Shown here: positions 26,991-36,355 of the stretch, piece after piece
How the letters are laid out: each line of letters starts with the position of its first letter
Position numbering within the stretch: position 1 is the stretch's first letter
Source of the DNA: Flavobacterium sp.
GTDB taxonomy: Bacteria > Bacteroidota > Bacteroidia > Flavobacteriales > Flavobacteriaceae
DNA length: 64,000 nucleotides
NCBI RefSeq assembly: GCF_028689845.1
Contig: NZ_JAQVCH010000002.1
Coordinates: 103,096 to 167,095, forward strand
Reading direction: 5' to 3'
Notes under the pieces: model-generated
The model's database searches: none
Seen by the model: only the letters and a program-made list of their open reading frames with translations
Told to the model about the DNA's origin: nothing
Translations under genes and position numbers: made by a program

Positions 26991-27560
26991 ATGAAAAATA
27001 TACTATCATTCATCGCAGTACTATTCTTGTCACTGTCATCCGCTGCACAAACCAAATGGAAAGTAGATCCATTACATTCTTCTTTAAACTTTAATATTTC
27101 ACACTCTGGAATCAGTATTGTCAATGGAAAATTCATGGATTATACTGGAAATCTAACAACAACTGGAGAACAACTTGATAATGCTAATTTCGATTTTTCG
27201 GTAGATGTAAAAAGTATCAATACAAATGTTGAAGACAGGGACAATCACTTGAGAAGTGCTGATTTCTTTGATGTAGAAAAACATCCTAATATGTCTTTTA
27301 AAAGCACCAAAATTTCACCTACTGCTAAACCCAATCAATATTTATTATACGGCAAATTAACCATAAAAAATGTCACAAAAGACGTGGTTTTTGATGTTTA
27401 TTATGGTGGAAAAGCCAAGAGTCAACAGGGTGAAAAATTAGGCATGAAAGCCGAAACAACTATCAATAGGTTTGATTACAATATTAATTTTGATCCGGCT
27501 GCTGCTGGTGTTGGAAAAGACGTAAGCATAATTGTTCATTTACAGTTTGCAAAACAATAA
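26991..27560 (+). CDS. YceI family protein, periplasmic form
   Basis: 189 aa with a signal peptide (about 1-20, ending SSAAQ), then a YceI lipocalin barrel: WKVDPLHSSLNFNISHSGIS, DRDNHLRSADFFDVEKHPNM and KGxKA/MKAETTINR strands. It is a paralogue of the cytoplasmic YceI at 20533. It probably binds an isoprenoid-like ligand in the periplasm. A 17-bp gap links it to the SnoaL-like gene. Confidence 0.9.
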   Translation: MKNILSFIAVLFLSLSSAAQTKWKVDPLHSSLNFNISHSGISIVNGKFMDYTGNLTTTGEQLDNANFDFSVDVKSINTNVEDRDNHLRSADFFDVEKHPNMSFKSTKISPTAKPNQYLLYGKLTIKNVTKDVVFDVYYGGKAKSQQGEKLGMKAETTINRFDYNINFDPAAAGVGKDVSIIVHLQFAKQ

Positions 27561-27577
27561 CATTAAAACAAAGAGCT

Positions 27578-27958
27578 ATGAAAAATACAGCAAAAAAAAT
27601 AGTTGAAGAAATGTTCTCTGCTTTTAGTAGTGGCGATGTGGAAAAATTTGTAGCTACGGTTTCAGAAGATACTGTTTGGATTTATCACGGTACACAAATT
27701 ATTCCTGCAGGAACTTTTGAAAAAAAAGAAGGTGTAAGAACTTTTTTTACGAATATCATGGAAAGGACTGAAATCATCAACTTTGAGCCACTACAATATA
27801 TTGTTGAAGGAAATAGGGTTGTCGTACTTGGTAAAGAGCATCAAAAAGTAAAACGATCAGGAAGAGAACTAAAACAAAAATGGGTACAGATTTATACGGT
27901 CGAAAACGACTTGATTACAAAAATGGAGGAGTTTGCAACTTCCGAAGAAGTAAACTAA
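27578..27958 (+). CDS. SnoaL-like / NTF2-fold protein
   Basis: 126 aa of the nuclear transport factor 2-like alpha+beta fold: an N-terminal helix (VEEMFSAFSSGDVEKFV), VSEDTVWIYHG, and strands VVVLGKEHQKVK and WVQIYTVENDLITKMEEF. Members serve as small enzymes or binding proteins; the ligand is not predictable. It is 8 bp upstream of the DsbA-like gene and so probably in the same transcript. Confidence 0.8.
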   Translation: MKNTAKKIVEEMFSAFSSGDVEKFVATVSEDTVWIYHGTQIIPAGTFEKKEGVRTFFTNIMERTEIINFEPLQYIVEGNRVVVLGKEHQKVKRSGRELKQKWVQIYTVENDLITKMEEFATSEEVN

Positions 27959-27966
27959 ATAGTATT

Positions 27967-28974
27967 ATGAATCTAAAACAAAACACCATTGTATTACTAA
28001 TTTCATTGTTAAGCGTTACAGCTTCACGAGGTCAATTAAAAACTAAAAATATGAATAACGAAACATTAAAAACGAATCCGCTTTTATGCGATATAGAAAC
28101 CGGAATGTGTGAAACTGGAGAAGCAACTTCAGATAAAGCCTCTCAAAATAATTTACAATCCACAAAGAAAGCTGTAAAGTTAGTTTATTACACAGATCCT
28201 ATTTGTTCTTCGTGTTGGGGAATAGAACCTCAATTGCGTAAACTTAAATTAGAGTATGGAAACGCTGTAGAAATCGAATACCGAATGGGAGGTTTATTGC
28301 CTGATTGGAGTTACAACAGCGATGGAATTGGAAAACCTTCAGACGTTGCTGGTCATTGGGATGAAGTAAGTGTGCATTACGACATGCCAATTGACGGAGA
28401 TTTATGGTTGGAAGATCCTTTAGACTCTTCTTATCCCCCATCTATTGCTTTTAAAGCTGCTCAGATGCAAAATGAAGAAAAAGCCAACTTATTTATGCGT
28501 GAAATTAGAGAAATGGTTTTTTTAAAGAAGAAAAACATTGCTAAATGGGAACATTTAGAAGTTGCTGCTAAAAAAGTAGGTTTGGATAGTGAAAAATTCA
28601 AAACAGATTATGAAAACAATGCAAAAACGTTGTTTGAAGAAGATTTAAAGTTAGGAAAAGAACTGGGTGTAAGAGGTTTTCCAACTATATTTTTTATGGA
28701 CGAATCTGGAAATAAAGAAATTGTTTATGGAGCAAGACCTTATGCTTTTTATGAAATGGCAATTCTGAAATTAAATCCAAATGCAACAAAAAGTGAATAC
28801 AGTAAGAATTGGGAAAGCCTATTCGAAAAATATCCTTCACTAACAGCAAAAGAGTTTTCTGAATTATCAGGAAATCCAAGAATAGTAAGTGAAAAATTAT
28901 TGAACGAACTTACAGAAAGTAGAAAGTTAGAAAAACTAACCACAAAAAATGGGTCAATGTGGACACTTAAATAA
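27967..28974 (+). CDS. DsbA/FrnE-family thioredoxin-like oxidoreductase
   Basis: 335 aa from ATG 27967. A signal-like segment (about 1-22, LLISLLSVTASRG) precedes a linker with several Cys and then YYTDPICSSCWGIEP, a CxxC active site at Cys80-Cys83, and a helical DsbA insertion. A cis-Pro loop is seen in VRGFPTIFF. It resembles the DsbA/FrnE (also SpxH) group. An internal ATG at 28051 (MNNETLKTNP) would give a cytosolic form without signal. The open frame starts earlier at 27880 but overlaps the SnoaL gene and is not used. It would act in thiol-disulfide exchange. Confidence 0.82.
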   Translation: MNLKQNTIVLLISLLSVTASRGQLKTKNMNNETLKTNPLLCDIETGMCETGEATSDKASQNNLQSTKKAVKLVYYTDPICSSCWGIEPQLRKLKLEYGNAVEIEYRMGGLLPDWSYNSDGIGKPSDVAGHWDEVSVHYDMPIDGDLWLEDPLDSSYPPSIAFKAAQMQNEEKANLFMREIREMVFLKKKNIAKWEHLEVAAKKVGLDSEKFKTDYENNAKTLFEEDLKLGKELGVRGFPTIFFMDESGNKEIVYGARPYAFYEMAILKLNPNATKSEYSKNWESLFEKYPSLTAKEFSELSGNPRIVSEKLLNELTESRKLEKLTTKNGSMWTLK

Positions 28975-28997
28975 TTATTAATTAAAAAAGAGAAATT

Positions 28998-30062
28998 ATG
29001 ACAATGATGAAAGCAGCTCGCTGGTATGCAGCGAAAGATATTAGAGTAGAAGAAACCATAATTCCAACTCCCAATGATAATCAAGTAAAGATTGCCGTAA
29101 AATTTACTGGTATCTGTGGGTCAGATTTACACGAATATACTAATGGACCACAATTAATTCCTGTAGACAAGCCATACTCACTGAATGGACATCAAGGAAC
29201 AACAACACTAGGACACGAATTTTCGGGTGTTGTAGAAGAAGTTGGTAAAAACGTAAAAAACATCAAAAAAGGAGACCGGGTAACGGTAGAACCTATTTTT
29301 AAAAACCCTGAAAGTCCCTTTATAGCTACTGGAGAATATAATCTTTCGGAACCACTCGGTTTTGTGGGCTTAACATCAAACGGTGGTTTTGCAAAATATG
29401 TAGTGGTCGAAGATTATATGGTACATAAAATGCCCGATTCTATGACTTTTGAACAAGGTGCAATAGTAGAACCGGCTGCTGTTGCTGCTTATGCAATACA
29501 ACAGAGTAGAATGAAAATGGGTGACACTGTATTAATAGCTGGTGCTGGACCAATTGGTTTGCTTACGGTTCAGGTTGCATTAGCTTCTGGAGCGTCTCAA
29601 ATATTTGTGTCAGATCTTTCTGAAAACAGATTAAGAAAAGCAAAAGAAATTGGAGCTACACAAACTTTTGATGCTAGAGATGAAGAAATTCCTCAAAAAA
29701 TTAGAGAAATAACCGGCAAAGGTGTTGACATTTTTATTGATGCGGCAGGTGCTCAGGCTTCTTTTGATACAGGAATAAACAGTCTACGAAATGGTGGAAC
29801 GGCAGTTTTAGTGGCTTTGTTTGGTAAAAAAGTGACTCACGATGCACTAAATCAAACTTTAAGGGAGTTGACTATAATAGGAACTGCTGCTTATCGTAAT
29901 ATTTTCCCTCAAGTTATTGCTTTAATCAATAGCGGAAAATTACCTGTTGAAAAATTAGTAACTAGTGTCATCTCCTTAGATGAAATTGTTGAAAACGGAT
30001 TTGAAACACTCGTTAATGACCCATCAGAAGTAAAAATATTGGTTGATATCAACCGCAAATAA
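28998..30062 (+). CDS. 2,3-butanediol dehydrogenase-like medium-chain dehydrogenase
   Basis: 354 aa zinc-type MDR enzyme. Catalytic zinc ligands are in CGSDLHEY and GHEFSG, with TVEPIFKNP following; the structural-zinc cysteines are absent, as in Bacillus BdhA. The Rossmann motif GAGPIGLL binds NAD. The protein is close in layout to BdhA (R,R-butanediol/acetoin dehydrogenase). Family starts match Met4 (ATG 29007), so the first three residues may not be used. Located 23 bp after the DsbA-like gene and 36 bp before Dps, within the stress run. Substrate is inferred from resemblance. Confidence 0.85.
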   Translation: MTMMKAARWYAAKDIRVEETIIPTPNDNQVKIAVKFTGICGSDLHEYTNGPQLIPVDKPYSLNGHQGTTTLGHEFSGVVEEVGKNVKNIKKGDRVTVEPIFKNPESPFIATGEYNLSEPLGFVGLTSNGGFAKYVVVEDYMVHKMPDSMTFEQGAIVEPAAVAAYAIQQSRMKMGDTVLIAGAGPIGLLTVQVALASGASQIFVSDLSENRLRKAKEIGATQTFDARDEEIPQKIREITGKGVDIFIDAAGAQASFDTGINSLRNGGTAVLVALFGKKVTHDALNQTLRELTIIGTAAYRNIFPQVIALINSGKLPVEKLVTSVISLDEIVENGFETLVNDPSEVKILVDINRK

Positions 30063-30098
30063 AGTATAACACAATTATTAATCTTTAAAATAAAGAAA

Positions 30099-30572
30099 AT
30101 GACAAAATTAAATTCAATCGGTTTGGATATTGAAAAATCCAAAAAACTTGCAGAAAAACTTAATGAACTGTTGGCTGATTATTCTGTTTTTTATCAGAAT
30201 GTTAGAGGATATCATTGGAATATCAAAGGAGATAAATTTTTTGAATTGCATGATAAATTTCAAGAACTTTATGAGGATTTATTCATAAAAATTGATGAAG
30301 TAGCAGAACGAATTCGTACGTTGGGTCACACTCCAAATCACAAATTCTCTATCTATATTAAAGAAGCAAAAATCAAAGAAAGCTCTGAAGTAGCTGATGG
30401 AATTGAGGACATGAAAGATACGCTTGAATCCTTTAAAATTATTATTACCCTTCAACGAGAGCTTTTAGATTTATCCGCAGATGCAGAAGATGAAGGAACA
30501 AATGCGTTAATGAGTGATTACATTCGTGAACAAGAAAAATTGGTCTGGATGTATTCTGCATATTTAAAATAA
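30099..30572 (+). CDS. dps: Dps-family DNA-binding ferritin-like protein
   Basis: 157 aa, four-helix ferritin-like fold. The Dps ferroxidase signature is clear: NVRGYHWNIKG with the first His, then FFELHDKFQELYEDLFIKIDEVAERIRTLG with the second His, Asp and Glu. Dps forms a dodecamer that oxidises iron with peroxide and protects DNA in starvation. It is 68 bp upstream of the HPF gene, so DNA protection and ribosome hibernation are encoded side by side. Confidence 0.93.
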   Translation: MTKLNSIGLDIEKSKKLAEKLNELLADYSVFYQNVRGYHWNIKGDKFFELHDKFQELYEDLFIKIDEVAERIRTLGHTPNHKFSIYIKEAKIKESSEVADGIEDMKDTLESFKIIITLQRELLDLSADAEDEGTNALMSDYIREQEKLVWMYSAYLK

Positions 30573-30640
30573 TAGCTGAAAGCGAATTCTACTTATAAAG
30601 AAATCGCTGAAAAAACAATAACTTTTAACAAAACAAAATT

Positions 30641-30946
30641 ATGAAATACACAGAGAATAACACTGGAATTAAAATCAACGTTGAAGCAGTTGATATTACC
30701 ATCGATGAAGAGGTGAAGGACACCATTCGTAAAATAATTACACGACTAAGTCGGTTTTATGATAAAATTGAATGGGCAGATGTATATTTAGAGGATAAAA
30801 AAGATAAAGCGACGCTACAAAAGCAGGTCAGTATCCGACTTGGAATTCCTGGCAATGACCCTTTTGCCTCTGAATATGGAGATAATTTCCACGCACTTTT
30901 AACTGATGTAGAAGACAAGTTACAAAGACAATTGGAGAAGCGATAA
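30641..30946 (+). CDS. HPF/RaiA-type ribosome hibernation promoting factor
   Basis: 101 aa, the length of the short HPF form: VEAVDITIDEEVKDTIRKII, a central strand segment AQVYLED-like (WADVYLEDKKD) and SEYGDNFHALLTDVEDKL, which matches the YAAIDxxxxKL ending of RaiA/HPF. It would bind the small subunit's mRNA channel and favour inactive ribosomes in stress. Its own terminator lies at 31004-31044, closing the unit that starts with YceI or earlier. Confidence 0.9.
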   Translation: MKYTENNTGIKINVEAVDITIDEEVKDTIRKIITRLSRFYDKIEWADVYLEDKKDKATLQKQVSIRLGIPGNDPFASEYGDNFHALLTDVEDKLQRQLEKR

Positions 30947-31003
30947 AAACATTGCTCAACTAATTCTTTAAAGAAGAAGAAGAAAATTAAAAAATTTTAA
31001 ACC

Positions 31004-31044
31004 AAAGTATATCATCGCTTTATGCCTTGATATACTTTGTTTTA
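31004..31044 (+). terminator. Rho-independent terminator after hpf
   Basis: AAAGTATATCA (31004-31014) pairs perfectly with TGATATACTTT (31028-31038), followed by GTTTTA. It lies 58 bp past the HPF stop. Confidence 0.85.
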
Positions 31045-31112
31045 GCAATCGTTAGAGCAGTTACAGAACAGTGAAAAATTGGAGCCTTAGATTAACCTAA
31101 ATAACAAGTAAC

Positions 31113-31424
31113 ATGGAAAAAACATATACCACCTTATCCGAAGCGGTGAATGACCTTACAAAAAGGGGCTATACATTCAATTTTAATATTCAAGAAGATT
31201 GTATCATTTGTGCTGAAAACAATGCTCAGCTACAACCGGACGAATTTGAAATTGACCAAGTATATCGTTTTCAGGAAATGTCAGATGTAGACAATGAAAG
31301 TATTTTATATGCCATTTCATCATCACAAAATAATGTAAAAGGACTGCTCGTAAACGCCTATGGTATTTATGCAGACACTGCTTCATCAAAATTGATTTCG
31401 AAACTGCATAAACCTCAACATTAA
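31113..31424 (+). CDS. Conserved Bacteroidota hypothetical protein (often misnamed phosphoribosylpyrophosphate synthetase)
   Basis: 103 aa with YTTLSEAVNDLTKRGYTFNF, LQPDEFEIDQVYRFQ and NVKGLLVNAYGIYAD. This short protein is widespread in Bacteroidota genomes and has been labelled phosphoribosylpyrophosphate synthetase without any of its motifs; I see no PRPP loop and would not use that name. It is cytoplasmic and compact alpha+beta. A 12-bp gap joins it to the pirin gene downstream. Confidence 0.8.
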   Translation: MEKTYTTLSEAVNDLTKRGYTFNFNIQEDCIICAENNAQLQPDEFEIDQVYRFQEMSDVDNESILYAISSSQNNVKGLLVNAYGIYADTASSKLISKLHKPQH

Positions 31425-31436
31425 TTCACATCCATT

Positions 31437-32321
31437 ATGTCAAATGTTAAACTAATTATAGAAGAAAGAGCCGCCAACATTGGAAAGTTTATGGTAGGAC
31501 GCTTATTGCCTTTCAGACAAAAAAGAATGGTCGGCCCATTTATTTACATTGATCATATGGGACCAGTTAAACTCAATGAAAGGGAAAACTTTGACGTATT
31601 GCCACATCCACACATTGGTCTTTCAACCCTTACGTTTCTATTTGAAGGAAGTATTATGCACCGTGACACTTTGGGAAATAATGTGGAAGTAAAACCAGGA
31701 GCAGTCAATTGGATGACCGCAGGAAAAGGAATTGTACATTCCGAAAGAACTCCAGAATACCTAAGAGATTCACCTTTATTTATGCATGGGTTACAAATCT
31801 GGGTTGCCTTGCCAAAAGAACTCGAACAAATGGAACCGCAGTTTTCTCATATTGAAGAACATGAAATTCCAAGTTGGACAGAAGGTGATTTGCAGTTTAA
31901 ACTAGTAGCAGGAGAAGCTTTTGAAAAAAAATCACCCGTTCCAGTATTCAGCAAATTATTCATGATAGAAATAAAAAGCAAAACAAAACAGTCTGTCAAT
32001 ATTGGTCAACATCTTTATGGTGAAGCAGGTTTGTATATTCTTAAAGGAGCTATTAAAAGTGATGGAAATGTTTATGAATCCAAACAGTTATTAGTGGCGA
32101 AAGACAGCACGCTTTGTGAATTTACTATTCATGAAAACAGCAGTATCTATATTTTTGGGGGAGAACCCTTTCCTGAAGAACGCTTTATTGATTGGAATTT
32201 TGTTTCCTCAAACAAAGAACGTATTGAAGAGGCTAAACAGAAATGGATAGCACAATCGTTCGATAAAATTGAAGGTGACGAAGTTGAGTTTATTCCTTAT
32301 CCAACATTTAATAGGAAATAA
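31437..32321 (+). CDS. Pirin family protein (second copy)
   Basis: 294 aa double cupin: GPFIYIDHMGPVKL, PHPHIGLSTLTFL with metal-ligand histidines, HRDTLGN, and GKGIVHSERTP; then the second cupin with GEAGLYILKG and FGGEPFPEER. This copy is the classic pirin length with no N-terminal extension and is only distantly like the pirin at 19296. Pirins bind Fe or other metals and may act as quercetinases or regulators. It is the last gene of the co-oriented stress run; the next gene is convergent. Confidence 0.9.
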   Translation: MSNVKLIIEERAANIGKFMVGRLLPFRQKRMVGPFIYIDHMGPVKLNERENFDVLPHPHIGLSTLTFLFEGSIMHRDTLGNNVEVKPGAVNWMTAGKGIVHSERTPEYLRDSPLFMHGLQIWVALPKELEQMEPQFSHIEEHEIPSWTEGDLQFKLVAGEAFEKKSPVPVFSKLFMIEIKSKTKQSVNIGQHLYGEAGLYILKGAIKSDGNVYESKQLLVAKDSTLCEFTIHENSSIYIFGGEPFPEERFIDWNFVSSNKERIEEAKQKWIAQSFDKIEGDEVEFIPYPTFNRK

Positions 32322-32442
32322 AGAACTCTTTAAATGTCAATTAGAAAACTTTTCATTCTTTAAAAACTTTTTTTGATGTATTATAAGTATGTAAACTCCA
32401 CAAAATGCTAGTAATGACAAGGCCTACATTAAAGAATCAACA

Positions 32443-34677
32443 TCAATCTAGCTTAACTGTTGCGGCCAATTTATGCATTTTACCACTTATAGAAAACAAC
32501 CATTGCAGTTGTTCCCCTACCAAATGGGCTTCTTGAAGATTGCGTTTGTTTACTTCATTTTCGGATGTCAAATGCTGGCTATCCAAAAAATTAAAAGAAG
32601 GCAACTTTTCTTCAAAAGACGATTCCTGTTCAGAAGAAACTATCAAACAATTGCAATTATTCTCTTTTAGGCATTGGAGTACTTTTTCTAGATTTCTCTC
32701 TATTTTTTCTGTTGCGATTCTAAATTGCTCGGATGCTTCTGTAGTATGATGATACTGAATATAAGTGCTTAAGGAAGCCAAGGAAGATAAAAAAGTATGG
32801 TTTAAAACGACCAATTCATAAACTTTATCTATTTCCTTTTGTTTCGACTTAGGCTCTTGTGCCATACGCTGAAAAGCAGAATTTAGATTAGAAGTTTCCA
32901 AGAACGCTTCCTTACGAGCTAAATTATAAGCGGTTGGTATTTTTCCTTTCTGCTGATAATAGTCACTTATTTTAAGGAGAAAATCTTTATTGGCTTTCAC
33001 GCTTTTTTCAATATACTCTTTAATTCCTACAAATTCCCAAGTAGGCCATAGCCACAATATAGCTACATAAGAAAGAACTGAACCTACTATGGTGTCCAAA
33101 ATTCGGAATTTTATGACCTCTAGCACATCAGGCTGTAAGATCGCATAGATAAAAACAACGCTCAACGTTACAAAGGTTGCAGAAGCTTTATAGTTTTTTT
33201 GCACCATTGAAACGGCAATTACCAAAGAAACAATACCTAAGATTGCATATACATACGGATTCTGAATCAAGAAAACCATTCCAACGGCAATGGCTCCGCC
33301 AATTAAAGTGCCGATAATCCTATCTTTTGAACGCGTCTTGGTAAGTCCGTAGCTGGGTCGCATAATTACAATAATGGTTAACAAAATCCAATACGGATTC
33401 TGAAAATGGAACACATTTCCGAGCGTATAACCAATCATTAATGTAACGGCCAGACGAAGCGAATGCCTAAAAATAGCAGAACGAAAACTAAGATTTCGCA
33501 CCAACAACATCGGATCATAATCTTGTGTGACCAAAAATTGTTTGGTAACGTCTCTGGAAATAAATTCATCCGAATCGATTTCCGGATTTCCCAAAAGCCA
33601 TTTCATCTTTTTTAGTTTTTCAAATTGTTTTTCTTGATATTCAAACAAATTCTGGAGCATCAAGAAATCTTCATAATTATTGGTTTCATTTCTTATTCCA
33701 AAGAAAGAAATTTCTTTTTCTAATTTTGTAAAACACGTTATCAACGCTTTGTTTTGTGGGAGTTTATTTGGTTCATTTTCAGCTTTGGCAATCATTCGAA
33801 GTTGGAAAGCCATTTCAAAAATTAGTTTTTGAAAACGCTGAACTAATTCAGGATGCTTCACCAATAAGGCATCCATCTTATTATAGTTTACCGGATTAGC
33901 AATTGCCGTTTCTAACATTTCTACTAATAACACAAAAATCAGTAGGCGTTTATCCTCATCATTTGACCAGCCTGTGGTCTTTCTAGATCGGATTAAAATT
34001 TCTCTCAGGTTCTCATGATTCTTGGTTAGCTCACTTTGCAGGTTTTGTAATTTGGCTTGCAACTTTTTACTCTCTTCATTTGGACCAACTAACTTTCCTC
34101 TTGTTTCTATAAATTCAGCCGTGAGTAAATAGGTTTCAGACAAAAATTCTTCTGCCTCTGCTTTCGGATTAATAAGGTGTCGGATTTTTGCCAATAACAA
34201 ATACCAAAGTCCGCCAACACCTACCAACAAAGCATATTGATAGATTTCTAGTTCTTTTGAATTATGAGAAAAGCTTAAAACTAAAGCCAAAAGCCCTGAA
34301 AAACTAATTAGCGAAGCTCGAAAGCCATATACCGATAAAAAGGCAATTCCGAAACTAAGTATTCCTAAAACAGGTAGCGATAGCCATGTTTCATAATGGA
34401 GATATCCTCCTATAAAGCTGATAAAAACCACCAAGATAGCAGAAACAAGAATGCCAATTTTTTTATGTCGAAAACTGCCACTAATATCACTGGGCGAACT
34501 CCAAAAAGCACCAAAACAAAGTGCTAATCCCGCCTCAAAATAACCCAATTGTATACCAATCAATACGGGAAGGGTAACTGCAATTCCGACTAGTATAGCC
34601 CTAGAAAAACTAGTGCTTTTCAAGAACTGATGTAGTTCCTTAAAATTCTCGGAAATAAAAAAGGTCACAGTACTCAA
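32443..34677 (-). CDS. FUSC-family (YccS-like) inner-membrane protein
   Basis: About 744 aa. Two blocks of about five transmembrane helices (about residues 30-180 and 400-530) flank soluble helical regions; the second block has PSYGLTKTRSKDRIIGTLIGG, a hallmark of the fusaric-acid-resistance/aromatic-acid-exporter superfamily. It may export aromatic acids or related compounds, often with membrane-fusion partners that are absent here. The open frame reaches a TTG at 34698, but a -7 box overlaps that codon, so TTG 34677 or GTG 34668 is more likely. Convergent with the pirin upstream. Confidence 0.88.
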   Translation of the reverse strand: MSTVTFFISENFKELHQFLKSTSFSRAILVGIAVTLPVLIGIQLGYFEAGLALCFGAFWSSPSDISGSFRHKKIGILVSAILVVFISFIGGYLHYETWLSLPVLGILSFGIAFLSVYGFRASLISFSGLLALVLSFSHNSKELEIYQYALLVGVGGLWYLLLAKIRHLINPKAEAEEFLSETYLLTAEFIETRGKLVGPNEESKKLQAKLQNLQSELTKNHENLREILIRSRKTTGWSNDEDKRLLIFVLLVEMLETAIANPVNYNKMDALLVKHPELVQRFQKLIFEMAFQLRMIAKAENEPNKLPQNKALITCFTKLEKEISFFGIRNETNNYEDFLMLQNLFEYQEKQFEKLKKMKWLLGNPEIDSDEFISRDVTKQFLVTQDYDPMLLVRNLSFRSAIFRHSLRLAVTLMIGYTLGNVFHFQNPYWILLTIIVIMRPSYGLTKTRSKDRIIGTLIGGAIAVGMVFLIQNPYVYAILGIVSLVIAVSMVQKNYKASATFVTLSVVFIYAILQPDVLEVIKFRILDTIVGSVLSYVAILWLWPTWEFVGIKEYIEKSVKANKDFLLKISDYYQQKGKIPTAYNLARKEAFLETSNLNSAFQRMAQEPKSKQKEIDKVYELVVLNHTFLSSLASLSTYIQYHHTTEASEQFRIATEKIERNLEKVLQCLKENNCNCLIVSSEQESSFEEKLPSFNFLDSQHLTSENEVNKRNLQEAHLVGEQLQWLFSISGKMHKLAATVKLD

Positions 34678-34695
34678 AACAGAACGGTTTAATTG

Positions 34696-34703
34696 CAAAG
34701 ATA
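34696..34703 (-). promoter_or_regulatory. -7 promoter element for the FUSC gene
   Basis: On the minus strand TATCTTTG fits TAnnTTTG. It lies about 20-30 bp before the preferred start codons and overlaps the TTG at 34698, which argues against that start. Confidence 0.5.
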
Positions 34704-34987
34704 GGATTTATTGCAGTAAGGGTGATGACCTAAAACAAAGTTTAGAATGTAATTATTTTATCTTTTTTTTCTTTTATACTTTAGCTTAAAATACATTTGT
34801 TTAAATATTCATCACTTAGATTTAAATCTATTAATGTTCTTATATTGCACAATTAAGCAAAAAATTAATTGAAATGACTCTACTCATTTTATACTGTATT
34901 TTTTCAACCAACCATTTGATAACAAGTTGTCTTTTTAACTATAAAGACTACAAATTGCCTTTATAAATCTTCTATCCAATAAAACAA

Positions 34988-35203
34988 ATGAAACAAAAAG
35001 AACTGTCAGAATTAACAGATTTGGAACTGTTAGACGAAGCAAAAAAAACAAAATCAACACCAATAATTAATGCTGTTTTTATTGGAATAATGATTGGAAT
35101 TGTAATCTACAGCATTGTAAAAAATAGTTTTGGCTTTTTCACATTAATACCGTTATTCTTTGCCTATAAACTATTTGATAATTCAAAAAGAAATAAAGCC
35201 TGA
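34988..35203 (+). CDS. Small membrane protein, hypothetical
   Basis: 71 aa. A polar, acidic/basic N-terminus (KQKELSELTDLELLDEAKK) is followed by two hydrophobic segments (about 24-42 and 47-58) and a basic tail. The charged amphipathic helix plus two helices is common among small Bacteroidota membrane proteins; I cannot name a family. No operon partner. The flanking gaps (34704-34987 and 35204-35499) show nothing beyond AT-rich sequence and a weak TAGTTTTG box at 35364. Confidence 0.6.
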   Translation: MKQKELSELTDLELLDEAKKTKSTPIINAVFIGIMIGIVIYSIVKNSFGFFTLIPLFFAYKLFDNSKRNKA

Positions 35204-35499
35204 GAAAAACTATTAAAGGAAAGAAATTTAAAATAAACAAGAGTTCAAGAAAAGCAATAAACTGAAAACAATACGCTAGTCCAATGTCAAGAAATCAGTG
35301 TGAACTATTATTTAAGAACTCTTAAATTGCACAAGCATACAAGCCGCTTTTTTGATAGAAATATAGTTTTGTAGTATTAGATTTCGATTTTGAAATAATT
35401 ATCGTTTTTTATCGTATTTTCGTGTAGCCAGAAATTCTCTTCTTTCAATTTTACAGTCGTGAAAAGTTGCGAATCGAACCCAATATTAAACAATCAATC

Positions 35500-36194
35500 G
35501 TGAAAAAAATTAAATTGGAAGATTGGAAAAAATACAGCTTTGAATTTTTGTCAATCTTTATAGCAGTTGTCGCTGCATTTGCATTAAATAATTGGAATGA
35601 TAACAGAAGAGACAAAAATTCTGAAAGTAAAATTCTTATCGAGATTTCAAATGGCCTTGAAAAAGATTTGGAAGACATTAGACTAAATATAAGCGGACAT
35701 AAAGCCGGAATTTCTGCTTGTAATTATTTTAGAAAAATAGTTGCAGGCAATACAACAGAACCTGACTCGCTAATGTATAACTATTTTAATCTTACCCGCG
35801 ATTTTGTATCTATTCAAAATGTTGCTGGCTATGAAACCTTAAAATCCAAAGGCCTTGAATTAATCAAAATGACTCGTTGCGACTTAAAATTATTTCTCTT
35901 TATGAATATGACTTTAATACTTTACGAAAATTAGAAGAAGAATATTATGAATTACAATTTCAAGAAAACTATTTCAAAGAAATTAATCAAGAACTAGCTC
36001 CAAATTTTGTTTTTGATGACAATGGAAATATATCTGGATTTGATTTACCTATCAAAATTTCAGAAAACAAGAAAAAAGAATTATTACTTTATTTGTGGAA
36101 AATCCAAACAAATAGAGTCTTTATTCTACAACTTTATTCTGGAATTGAAAATAAAATAAATGAAGTACGAAAAAACATCAATAATCAAGACTAA
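35500..36194 (+). pseudogene. DUF6090-like membrane protein with a single-base frameshift
   Basis: From GTG 35500 the frame encodes KKIKLEDWKKYSFEFLSIFI, one transmembrane helix (FIAVVAAFALNNWN) and a helical soluble part. It loses the frame in the A-run at 35866-35869. Adding one A there restores IKNDSLRLKIISLYEYDFNTLRKLEEEYY and the frame runs on to 36194, for about 231 residues. The architecture resembles DUF6090 proteins (one helix plus coiled-coil domain). It may be a pseudogene, a sequencing error at a homopolymer, or a slippage-regulated gene. Each half is open for more than 100 codons, so decay must be recent if real. Confidence 0.75.
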
Positions 36195-36277
36195 CAAAAA
36201 GTGTTTAAAAAATTTCAGAACGATAGATGCAAATTACTTCAATTCAGTAAAACGCTCTAAAAACTCAAAACTTTTTC

Positions 36278-36285
36278 TATATTTG
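36278..36285 (+). promoter_or_regulatory. -7 promoter element for the S15/CocE peptidase gene
   Basis: TATATTTG (TAnnTTTG), 70 bp before the ATG at 36356. Confidence 0.5.
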
Positions 36286-36355
36286 TGATAGCACGCAATT
36301 CATATCAAAACCTTGAATACTAGCACTTATTGACGAAATCTTTAAAGAAAACATC

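Noticed and set aside
27880..27966. Longer start of the DsbA-like protein
   Set aside because: It lies inside the SnoaL-like gene and precedes a proper signal sequence that begins at 27967.
28998..30062. Missing structural-zinc cysteines in the butanediol dehydrogenase as a sign of decay
   Set aside because: The Bacillus BdhA subgroup also lacks them, so this is normal for the family.
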